DNA from: Purpureocillium takamizusanense
Lineage: Eukaryota > Ascomycota > Sordariomycetes > Hypocreales > Ophiocordycipitaceae
Length of the DNA: 64,000 nt
Assembly: GCF_022605165.1 (NCBI RefSeq)
Contig: NC_063073.1
Coordinates: forward strand, 1,922,001 to 1,986,000
Direction of reading: 5' to 3'
Both the position numbers and the translations under genes were made by a program. How positions within the stretch are numbered: position 1 is the first letter of the stretch; every line of letters begins with the position of its first letter. Under the pieces are notes generated by a model. It had not been told where the DNA came from and ran no database searches. It saw only the letters and a list, made by a program, of their open reading frames with translations. Of the stretch, positions 1 through 10,079 are shown piece after piece.

Positions 1-1788
1 TGTAGAGATTCTCCTCCAGCTCGCTACGAGAGTCAGCGATGGCGACCATGCGAAATCTATGAGATACCACTCACCTCGGCTGCAGTCCGCGCAACCTCAT
101 CAGGTTCATAAATGCGCGAGCAGTACCTTGCGAATTTTTGGGTTCCGAGGGCAGCTTGTCGCGGCAGTACGGACAGCTGTCCGACTCTTCGAACCATTTT
201 TTGATGCAGTGGTCGCCGAACACATGCTTACATCGTGGTAAGCGAAGAGGTGCCTCTGAAACGCCCTCCGGGCTCATCTCGTTGTACTCGTTGTAGCATA
301 TGACGCATACTGGGTTGGCGAACAAACGGTCAGCATGATCCTACCCGCGTGGTCAGGTGTCGGCTACTTACCTTGCTCGCTCTTGGGCAGATCATTCTTA
401 TCCACGGATTGCAGAGTTCTCAGTGCCGCTCGAGAGGCGATCAACTTGACCTCTGCTCCGCGAGCGAGTTGGGCCTGTCGAACGGATGCTGCGTCGTCGA
501 ACATCGGATTGTTGCCGCCACGAGACAGCCCTGAGCTGCTAGACTCCGACAATGCCTGTCGTGAGTGGTCGGCCATTTCCACAAAGTCGGTGAGGTTCTG
601 GACAGGATCGGAAGCGGCGGCGTGTCGTGAGCTCATGTACCGGCGGGCTCGCGAATATCCCTGTCGACGCCGGTCTGAAACTGGCGATGGAAGGGCTGAC
701 GAGTTGCGTGGTGTCGAGAGCGATGTTGCGAGAACTGAGTACTTGTTAGCCAGGGCACACGAGATGACATGGCATTTACCATCCTAGAACAAGAATGTGC
801 AAAAACAAAAACAAAAGAAGCTTTGCTGATAAGTAGAGCTTCAAAACTGGGGTCCCAAGCGCTGCCGCTAACAACCGGGGCGGAAAGAAATTCATAACTT
901 ACATGTGGCTCGCCCCGAATGATGGGGACGTGGCGTGTTTGGCGACGGCGGCGTGGTAGGCGACGAGCTGCCGTGGGCAGTGGCGCGGCGCGGAGGAGTG
1001 GTTTGGTCGAAGGGTAAAGAGTGATGTTGGCGGTTGTGTAGACGTTGGCGTGGGGGGTGGTGAGGCTGGGGTTGGGGCAAAGCTTGGTGTTGATATTGAT
1101 GATTCACTACTTGCGTCGCCGACGCGGAGGATCCGTTTGCTATCAAGGGACGCTGGTGCCCGCCGGGGTTGAACTGCAGCGGCAGCCGCGCTTCCGGTGT
1201 CGCACCTTGCACAGCGCCTGCACTCGCGTTTGCAGCAGCAACTTCATCGCGCGATGCCGTCGTCTGCAACCGCTGCTGCATTGGCGCCGTAGGTACGGGG
1301 TTTGTGCCTGAAAGCACGTCCACGAAGCCCCGGTGCTCGTCTGCTGACAACGGCCCCGAGCCAGGCGGCCGGCCGCCCTCGGGTTCGGATCCGCCCATGC
1401 GGGCTATGAAGCCGACAGGTGGAAGTCCGTGGCCTGCCGTGCCTGCACTCGCGGGACCGCCGGGGTATGGAGGCGCCGCGGGGATCCACGTCTGGTTCTG
1501 CGACAGTGATGCCAGGCCAAGCAAGGTGTTGGGCAGCGGCATCGTCGTTGGCGTTCGAAGGCTGCGATCTGGATGAGGCAACGTCCCTTGCATGCCGACG
1601 TGGAAGGGATCCAAGCCAGGAAGTCCACGGCTCGGCTGCGGTGACGGTAGGTAATGAGGATTAGGAGGCGGCCACGGACCGCCCATGGAGTGGTGCGTCT
1701 GCGCTAACCAAGCACCATGGCCGTGGACCGGGTCGCTACGAGGCGACAGCTGTTGCGAGCTCTGCGACATGTAGTTGATGGGGTCCAT
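1..1788 (-). CDS. RING-finger domain protein, 5' part (runs off the window)
   Basis: Probable RING-type E3 ubiquitin ligase, judged from the domain only. Four exons on the minus strand close in phase: 1788-903, 734-372, 309-75 and 23 to beyond base 1. Donors are GTAAGT, GTAAGT and GTGAGT, and acceptors follow CTAAC/CTGAC branch points. Exon 1 encodes about 295 residues of low-complexity Pro/Gln/His/Ser-rich sequence starting MDPINYMSQSS. Exon 2 has a short charged and helical stretch. Exon 3 carries the RING: CVIC, then CKHVFGDHC, then CPYC. The usual H-x2-H ligand spacing is altered (see findings). The ATG at 1788 is the first Met of the long exon. The C-terminus is outside the window. Substrate and partners cannot be inferred. 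Confidence 0.88.
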
Positions 1789-4700
1789 CGCATCCGCACT
1801 TCAGGTCGGCCGACCGATATCTCACCCTATGAGGCGGCTGGGCACGCTTCCAGGAGGCTGACGGAGCTGTCGTGCTATCAATGAAGCTGGTCCTGCTGCC
1901 GCGCACTCGTCACTTGGCTGTGCTGCCGCCAGGTAACTCGGGTCGAGGGCGGATTGAATCGAGGTCAATCTTGTCCGTCCTTGCGCCACAAAATTTATGT
2001 CTAGAAATACTGGCTCTAGTTCTGTTGTCGTCGCTGGGAGGCCCTTGGTCACGTCTAAGGTCCGTCCGCGAGGCTAGTCAATATGATCTCCGGTAGGTAC
2101 GCTGCGGCCACAGGGTGAGAACGAGCCCCTCATGGGAATAACCAGGTGAGGGCAGCAGGGGTAACAGACGCACAAACGAGCGACGGAAAGGCGGCGTGGA
2201 GCAGGTGTCTCAACGGGATCGGGGGACTGACGACGTGACGCGAGGCCGCAGTTGAGAGGTGCGGGTGAAGTATTGGAGGGGGGGTCAAGATGGAGCTCTG
2301 GCGAAAGATAGAGATGACGCACAGAGGAGTAAGGTAGGGAGATCGGGAGGGAAGGAGGGACTCGAGGCAAATGTTGGCAAGAGCAAGACTTGGCACCTCG
2401 TAGCAGCGGAGGAACAGCCGTCAAGCAGCCGACGGGGCCGTGATGTCGCTGCCAGCAGCACACAGGGAACTGTCGTTGAAGTCTCCGCCACAGGCTGGCT
2501 CGTCGCTGCGAGCGTGGCGAGACCGTATCGTTCGCTCCTGAGGAGGATGTGCGGCAGCGTCACTGCTCGACCTTGGACATAAACGCAGGTTTGGGCATCG
2601 GTCCGTCCCGGGAGTCCTGGGTAGGGCCGCCTCTCTGGCTTGGTTTGCGCGGCACCGATGCCAGCTCGGAAAGGGTATCAAAGACAGCGCCGACGACAGC
2701 GAGGGCAGGAGTCCGACCGAGGGTGGAAGTGCCAGCAAAGGGCGCAGGTAAGGGCAGGGCGGACGAGTGAGGCGGCCAACGGTCCACCCAACAGGCAAAC
2801 AAGCGAGCCACTTGCTTTGGCGCAATCTCCTCGGAGCCCAAAGAGAAGCGAAGAGGCGGATAGGATAGCACCAGAGCCAAGCGGCGGTACAGACGGAAGA
2901 GAAAGAGAGGAAGACGAAGGAGAAGACGGGGGAGGAGATGTGGCGGGCAAAGGAGAATGCTGCGGAGAGGCTTCCAATCCGTGGCGGGCTGAATGTGACG
3001 GCCGAGCGATGGCGTACGGAGGACGAGGTGGAGGCGAGGTTGGTGCTGGTGCCGGAGCCGGTGCCGGTGACGATACGGATTCCAACGAGAATGTGGCAGT
3101 CCTGTGGAAGCCGCAGAGATGGACACGGTACGGTCAGCCGACCAGCTGGGCGATGTGACGACGACGGGGCAGATCGCGGGACAGACGGCCGACAAAGTAG
3201 TAGGAGATGGGCCCAGACGAGAATAGGTGGTGCGGCCGATACAACAATAAGAGGAGGGGAGCACAATAGCACGAGAGTCACCAACGGGGTAGCAGCATGA
3301 GGCGCAGGCGCAGGCGTATCAAGGTAGGCCCAAATGCGGATGCAGACGCCGAGGCGGAACAGGCAGAGCTTGCAGAGGCCCAGCCAAGGCCTTTGAGCTT
3401 CCAGATACGTACGCGGAGCCGTAACGACGCAATGACAATGAGTAGGCGCAGGCGATGGCGGAGGAACGGCGTCGTCGATTGTTGAGGCCAGACTACAGCG
3501 ACGATGGCGGGGAGGATGGCACTGGTGATGATGAAAAGGAGGAGGACAACCACGGCCAGCAGTGCGAGGAGGAGAAGGTAGAGCAACAGCTGGGAATGCT
3601 TGGGGCCCAGGCCAGCGGGATGCGGCGCAGATGAAGGGGCAGAGGGGCAAGTCTCATGGTGTCAGAAGGTCACCAAAAGAGGCACCACCGCCGCTTGCTC
3701 ACCTCTCCTCACTTGGGTTCGTTGCCAACGACCGACCGACCGGACGAGCCGACCAGGACGAGTGAGCGGATGGGGGGGTGTGGGCGGCGGGACCAGGCAG
3801 AGCGGTCGTGGAGGCAATCAAAAGTCACAGGACGGACGGAGGACGACCTCAGACAGGACCGGACTGGACAGGCCGTGAGAAAGCCTGCCCGAGCGAGCCT
3901 CACAAGAATGCCATTCACCCCTCTCCTCGCGCTGCCGTGCTGTGCTGCTGGGCTGTGTACCGCTCCTCCACCTCACCTGGTGGTGGTGCTCGAATCCATG
4001 ACCGCCAGCCCCGGGCAGCATGGTGGGAACGGGCTGCGGTGGCGCCAACATGCAAAGGCAGCCTGAAATGGCTGGGCCGACGTCTGTGACCTGTCCACTG
4101 TCTCGCCTTGGCTGCCCGGCTCGGCTGGAGAGACGACTCGAGGTGGGCTGCCGGACTTGCGAGGTCAAGGTGTTCCTAGTTGGGCGCGAAAGGGAGAGAG
4201 GGTGCGGGCACGGGACCAAGTGACACAATACGCCAATGCCCAGTGTGTGCACCATCGTAAGTAGTACGTGCGTGCGTGCGGCAGTGGGCAGGCGTGCTGG
4301 ATCCGTCCGTTCGTTCCATCAGCTCCAAAGGCAAATCGAAAGGTAAGTAGGTACCCCCACAAGCAAGATGATTGCGCTAATAAACCCCGCCAACCTCGAG
4401 CACTGCACCTCAACCTCTCGACCATCAATGCGGCGAGCGGGAGGGAGGGGGGAAAGTTGGCCAGAATGCTGGACCGGCGGCTGGGGCTGGACTGACCATG
4501 CACGTCGGCAATCACATCGCCATGCTTTTGGGCTTCTGATAGCGTTTCTCTTGAGCTGCCCAGTTGTGCGTTGCTTTGCTCGCTGGAGGCGCTCCCTAGG
4601 TATCGAGCCAAACACTCGATGCCGCGGCCGCCACCACGACACGCACCACGAAGCGGGGCCGACCTTGTCAGTCCATCTAGGCGGGAGCGGGCAGTGGTGC

Positions 4701-5185
4701 TGGCAGGCCGACAGGCCGACAGGCCCAGGAGGCCAGGAAACACCTGGTTCATATTTAGGTTGGTAGGTAACTTAGTAGCAATGAGATGCCAGGCGCCGAG
4801 CGAGGTGCATTGATGAGTTGCGCTGCCGTGCCCGCTGCCCGTACGAGGACGGCGCGGGCGGCACGAACGGACGAACGGACGGAACGAGGGGCAATGCCAC
4901 ACAGCACGCAATGGCCGGCCTGGTAACAGAGAAAATGTCACAGATTAGTACAGATCACTATCGCACGCAGTGGAGCGAACAAAGGCGTGGGAGACGAGGC
5001 CGAGAGGACATTTCGGCACACCTGGGCCGGCAGCTGATAGCCAACGACGACAACGACAACGACCGTACAATGCGCCTTCCCGCCGAGCAATGAAGACGGA
5101 CGAGATGCCATCTGTGATTCGCCCACCCCGTGGCTCACCTGACGATGACACCAGACTGACAGACTTTTGGCAGGTGCGGTGCGCC

Positions 5186-5258
5186 CTAGATACCTTACCT
5201 ACCTCCGACCCTAGGTACTTACCTAAGTACCTTAATAGTAGGTACCTAGGTACTTCGT
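5186..5258. repeat. GTACC/TAGGTA-rich palindromic low-complexity patch
   Basis: Dense overlapping copies of TACCTA, TAGGTAC and GGTACCTAGG on both strands, so the sequence is locally self-complementary. The same words recur at 5582-5641 and near 36.51-36.65 kb. Function is unknown; it may be only a composition bias of the genome. Confidence 0.6.
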
Positions 5259-5581
5259 AGTGAGTGTCATGGCGTCATGGCACTGGCTGGCGGGGCAGGC
5301 GCCGCCCGCCTGTCGAGCATGCATGGCGCCAACAGTGTCCTCCCATCATCACTTTGTTCTCAGGGCCTCGTGTCTGCTGCCCAAGGCATGGCTCGTGAAG
5401 ACAAGATGGGTCAAAGCCCCGGCGCGGTGCGAGGTGCGACAATGCGGCACTAGGCCGCATTGTGCAGCGCCCTGCAAGTAAGGCAGTGAGTGAGTGAGGT
5501 GGTGAGTGGTGCAGCGCAGCAGCGCACAAGGCCCAGCGTGTGCCCGGGTACGGCACTCAGGGTACGAGGCACGGGCAAGTA

Positions 5582-5641
5582 TGGTACCTAGTAGGTACTA
5601 AGGTAGGTACTGTACGTGTAGTAACAAGGGAAGTAGGTACC
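5582..5641. repeat. second GTACC/TAGGTA-rich palindromic patch
   Basis: Repeated GGTACCTAGTAGGTAC-like words with several overlapping hexamer palindromes, matching the patch about 350 bp upstream. No coding signal. Confidence 0.6.
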
Positions 5642-7515
5642 ACCTCAGCGTCTCGCAAAACCACCCGCCCGAGCCAGATATTGAAGCAATCCATGGATGC
5701 AATGCCTCCCTCGCAGACGCCGCTGACTGCGTCGTGTCGTGTCGTGTCGTCTCATGTCGGGTACACGGCAAATCCCCTGCCTCCTCCACCCCCCTTGTTT
5801 TCCATAACACAAGTGTCTTCGTCAGGTAATCTACAACACCTAAAAAGGTACCTACTCTGTCACGATGGCTTCGCCCCGACCAGCTTGTCTCATCATCCGG
5901 GCGCCGTCTCGCGCACCGTGGCAGGCCGCCCTCCTCATAACCGCGGCTGTCGGCATTTGCCACAGACCGATGGCGGACAATGGTGCCTTCACGATATTTG
6001 CGTATCGGCCCCAGGCAAGCTAAGGCGCCGCCAACTCACACAGTGCAATCGCCTTGGGACGACGACCAGGTTCCGAGCATGTCGCACCCGCGGGACGTCG
6101 GCCTGCACACACGGAAACGGTATCCCGGCTCATCAGGGGGAAGCACTGACTCTGATGATAAGGAAGAGACGCCGTGCAGAACGAGAGAGGCCCCGGGGTT
6201 CGTCATGTGAGCCAGCACGCGGCATTGCCCTGGTCCCCTGTCCGACTTCCGTTCCTGGGCATCATCCGCCACCCGATGCGCGCGCATTCGTCGTCTCTGG
6301 CCTTGCATCACCACAAGGTACGAAGTATACGGACTCTTAAAACGAGGCCCCTGCTGCCGAATCAACGTTGCACGGCATCTTGTGCTCCTCCGCGTCGCCC
6401 GTGCTGCACGTCTTTTCGGGCGGTTTCCCCCGTCCTCGTCTGTCTGGTCCAGATCGGCAAAAAGAAAAAGGGCAACCCCCCCCCTTCCACACGGCGCCAG
6501 CGACATTGAGCCTTGGATGTGGTCTGGGTTGCCATATCCAGACGGACCAACCTGGAAACTTAGTTCGCACCAGTCAGCGGTCGCACCTCTATCCCCTCGA
6601 GTCGCCGCCGAGCTCCAGCCTCACCATGATCCCCGCACGGGCCCGACGACGACGACGATAGCTCGTACGGCACTACATGTCGACTGTCTGTTTTCAGCTT
6701 CGGCGCAAAGACGCCCCAGGCCTGAGCTAAATGTTTCTGCGCAGCGGAGACCATCCAAACGCTCCGCACGACAGTGCCTCGCCCCGGGAACGAGCATGCC
6801 AGCATGACCGCTGCAGCGTGACTCCTCGCGACAAATAATGGATAAATGGCCGCCTCCTGGTTGCTTTGTTAGCTGTGAGCCATGGCCCGCACCTGTCCAT
6901 TCCTGGATCATTGTGCCAAGTACAGCACAACGCGACACATTGACTTCGACGCCCACAGCAGCCCAGCGGAGTCGACCATTTTGTTTCGTACGTCCATCCA
7001 CGGCGCGCTTTCTCGCCCCAGCGAGCAACGCCATCAATGCACCACCACGTACTTCGACACCATGAGTCGCATCCCAGACTATTGAGCCAGCCCCCCCGCC
7101 CCATCGCTGACCTCGTAGCGGCCGCAGCACAGGCGCATGCGATGACGGCGCCATGTTGATCTCTCCGCACGACGCACGACTCCTCACATGGTGGTCCCTC
7201 AGCCCCTTGGCGGGCGCTGACTTGGCTGGGGGCTCCCTTAAACCGGGGCCCCATCACACACGAGGCGTCATCTCATCACGCCTCCCCGTTTCGTGCCGTG
7301 GATAGAAAAGAAGGGGGATGAAGGACCATGCACTTGGTAGTACACATGGCACGACGACCACGACGGCAGCGATGGATGGTGGACGATGGCTTTCCAGCGT
7401 GAGGCTACCGCCAGTGTGTTGGCCAATACCACAGCAATGCACGAACCGGTCGACCCATCGTTGGCTTTGCCCGCTCCGGCGACAAGTCCCCGCGCGCGCA
7501 AGCCTGCATCAGCTA

Positions 7516-7558
7516 ACGTGGGCCCCCCAATTTCGGGCACACCCACTTTCGGGCATCC
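7516..7558 (+). repeat. left terminal inverted repeat of the pogo-like element
   Basis: About 43 bp matching the reverse complement of 16419-16461 with two visible C/T differences. It contains two copies of TTTCGGGCA separated by CACCCA-type sequence, plausible transposase-binding subrepeats. TA precedes it at 7514-7515. Confidence 0.9.
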
Positions 7559-8536
7559 CTTTTCAACACCAATACCGTCTCCACGCCACGCGTCGCGACC
7601 GCGTTTTCTACACCACAACAAGCGGCTTTTTTCAAACAAGTTGATGAGGCTATTCACGATGCCTAGGAAGACCGAATACAGCGAAGAAAACCTACAATTA
7701 GCCGTCGCAGCGGTTCGGAACGGCGCCTCGCAGCTACAGGCTGCCCGGGACTATAGGGTTCCAAGGGTCACGCTCCAAGGTCGTCTCAAAGGCGCGTCTT
7801 CGAGCGAAGTAGCTTTTTAAAAGCATCAACGTCTCTCTACTGACTAGGAAAGGCACCTTCGAGACTAGATCTTAGCCTAAGATGCCCTCGGGCTGCCACC
7901 AACATATCTATAAGTCAGGATCTTCGCAAGTAGGATCCTTTAAGCCGGAGGGGACCTCTCTACCCTTAGTAAGAACTAGATGACGGGCTTCTTACGCCGC
8001 AACCTAGAAGTCAAGACGATTAAAGGCAGGACTATTAATTCCGTACGGCTCAATAGTACGTCAATATTACGGATCAAGGAATAGTTCTAGTTACTAAGCC
8101 TCCCCGTAATTAAGGCCATCAAACTAGAAGACCGATATAATATAGATAAAATAGGGATACTAAAAGGTCTCGGAGTAAATGGCCTCGTACTTAAAAGAGC
8201 GGAAAAGTCATAGACCTTACGGAAACGTATTAAATTACGCTATTAGACTACTATCGTCGAATACGTCTCTATAACCGGCCGAGCCCTAACGCCGCTCGTA
8301 ATCTTTAAGGGCCAAGACCTCTAATAGCAGTAGTTTCCTTAAGAGGTAGCCTCTTTAGCTAACTAGAAGTTCGCGGCCACGGTAAAGGGCTAGACTAACG
8401 ATTTAATTGCCCTAGCCTAGCTCAAAGAGATCTTTATACCATAGACGAAGCCTTCCTTTAATAATAAGAGGCTACTTATATTAGATAGGTACGGAAGCTA
8501 TTAAACCGACGATTTTATATATAAGTGCTTTAAAGC

Positions 8537-8541
8537 CGGCG
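8537..8541 (+). repeat. target-site duplication, left copy (CGGCG)
   Basis: CGGCG lies immediately before the 5' LTR and is repeated exactly at 15629-15633 immediately after the 3' LTR. Five bases is the usual Ty3/gypsy duplication length. Confidence 0.92.
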
Positions 8542-8773
8542 TATAAAGGGCTTAGCCCAATGAGAAGCCCGGGGCGCAGCCCCGGGCGTAGCAACGCTAC
8601 GTATGGCTACGGCCTACGCTAACTCATGCCCGCAGCTAGTTACGTAGGCCCGCACGTAGCGGGCGCCGCGCGTATAGGGGCTACTCGGCATATAACCCCT
8701 ATTTCCCTCCTCTATAGCACGTAAATATTAATAACCCGACCGGCTCCTGCTATATAGCGCCGGCCCCGTTATA
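8542..8773 (+). repeat. 5' LTR (heavily RIP-mutated)
   Basis: 232 bp with no indels against the 3' LTR. It begins TATAA and ends TTATA where the 3' copy has TGTAA and TTACA, so the original termini were TG..CA within a 5-bp inverted repeat. By hand count there are 17 differences from the 3' LTR, all transitions; in 14 this copy has TA where the other keeps CA or TG. Confidence 0.93.
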
Positions 8774-8840
8774 ATATATGCTATCTACGATAGTAAACCA
8801 AGCAATAGAGATAGACCCGGCGGTAGCCTATAGGCTCTCG

Positions 8841-9003
8841 ATGGAATAGCGGGCGCAGTAGTAGGCGCAATAGCAGGCGCAATAGTAGGCGCAATAGCAG
8901 GCGGAATAATAAGCGCAATAATAGGCGCAATAGTAGGCGCTATAATAAGCGCAATAGTAGGCATAATAGCTAGCGTAATAGTAGGCGCTCTAATAAGCGG
9001 AAC
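8841..9003 (+). repeat. 12-bp tandem repeat in gag (Gln/Ala repeat)
   Basis: About thirteen imperfect copies of a 12-bp unit of the type GGCGCAATAGTA. In the gag frame this encodes Ala-Gln plus two positions that are now TAG/TAA stops and were most simply Gln codons. It is a coding repeat, not a CRISPR: unit spacing is zero and there are no unique spacers. Confidence 0.8.
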
Positions 9004-10030
9004 TTAAATATCTAAGGGCGTAGCTATAGTCTACGCTCAACCTAGCAGCCCCTAGCGGAGCGGCGCCTAAGCCTAGGAAGCGGAAGCCGCTCGAATAGCT
9101 AACGTAGGACGGCAAGACGGAATACTTTTACTTCTTCTTATATCGACTAAAGAGTAAATATAAGACTAACGAAGCGGAAGGCCTCAATAGGGAAAGCGGA
9201 GCTACTTAGTATTAGCTCCTTAATACGCTACCTACCCGGCTATAGCCCTATATAGAGGGATTTTAGACCTAGGGAGGACCTAGGGGCAATAAGGAACTAT
9301 AGGCCTTCTTTAACTATATCGAACGCCTCTTTAGTAGCGAGCGGGTTAAGGAAGGAGCGCTCGATAAGCTATAGGGCCTACGCTAGAGAGACGGGTAGCC
9401 CTTTAGTACCTTCTTCTCCGACTTCGAGAGTACCCTTATAAATATAGGTAGGTCTACCTAGATAGAAGATACCTAGATCTCGGTACTGCGGAATGCTATA
9501 TCCGACGCCTTAAAGGAATAGCTTATTACGGTATGGATACCGGTCGTCTTTTACGAATATACCCGGCGCCTTTAGGAAATCGCTTAGAACTTCGAGAGGA
9601 CCCCGCGCTTTAAGGAGCTCTAGAAGAGGGGCCGGGGCCGGTTCGAACGCCGGCCCGCGCCCCTAAGAGCGGACCGAGCCTACTCCCCCGCGGCTATCCC
9701 GACCGTCGACTATTATAGCGACGTTATAATATCGGCTACCCGCCCTAAAAGGCGCGGGACTAGCCTAAATAGAGGGGGCCCTTAAAGAGACTCGACTAAA
9801 GAGGGCGATAAGCCCCGTCGAGCTAAGTAAGCTACCGAAGACAAGAGGGAAAGAAGGAAGAGCGAAGGGCTATACCTTCGCTATAGAGGGAGCGGCTACC
9901 TTATAGCGCGCTACCCCTATGCCCTAGCGAAGCGGCCCGTAACGTCGAGCTCGGTCGGGCTACGCTATATAGTCTTCGTTAAGCTAGAGCTTAAGAGCGA
10001 GGTTAATAAAGAGAACGGAAGCGAAGAAGC
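8841..10030 (+). pseudogene. gag polyprotein remnant with CCHC zinc knuckle
   Basis: Capsid-type structural protein of the retrotransposon. From ATG 8841 the frame shows a Gln/Ala repeat domain (8841-9003), a capsid-like segment beginning near LRAxL at 9.02 kb, then a basic linker and a CCHC-type knuckle at 9873-9914. Knuckle ligand codons appear as TAT/TAC where Cys or His would stand, consistent with TG-to-TA and CA-to-TA change; the C-x2-C-x4-H-x4-C spacing is preserved. Stops are nearly all TAG. The end is approximate, because the following pol frame differs, implying frameshifting or a separate initiation in the intact element. Confidence 0.75.
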
Positions 10031-10079
10031 GGCGCCTACATAAGGAAAAGCGCTACCCTAGAGCGAAGCCGTACTCTAG

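Larger units (their letters stand above)
1789..7515. other. gene-free tract upstream of the RING gene and left of the transposon
   Basis: No ORF here has a recognisable domain or a supportable intron structure. Many overlapping ORFs occur in all frames because the DNA is GC-rich. The longest (minus, 2421-3650) is Pro/Ser/Leu/Arg-rich low complexity and shares its span with other long ORFs. The first part is presumably the promoter and 5' UTR of the RING gene. GTACCTA-type palindromes cluster at 5.19-5.26 and 5.58-5.64 kb. Confidence 0.6.

Noticed and set aside
3278..3586. Hydrophobic minus-strand ORF (LLLLALLAVVVLLL)
   Set aside because: Starts at a repeat-like CTC/CTG run, no second membrane or domain signal, and degenerates into Ala/Ser/Arg repeats. 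Looks compositional.
2421..3650. 409-codon minus ORF upstream of the RING gene
   Set aside because: Low-complexity Pro/Ser/Leu translation, several equally long ORFs in other frames at the same place, no domain. GC-rich chance ORF or leader sequence.
8841..9003. CRISPR-like or satellite array
   Set aside because: Repeat units are 12 bp, contiguous, imperfect and in the gag frame, with no spacers, in a eukaryotic genome.
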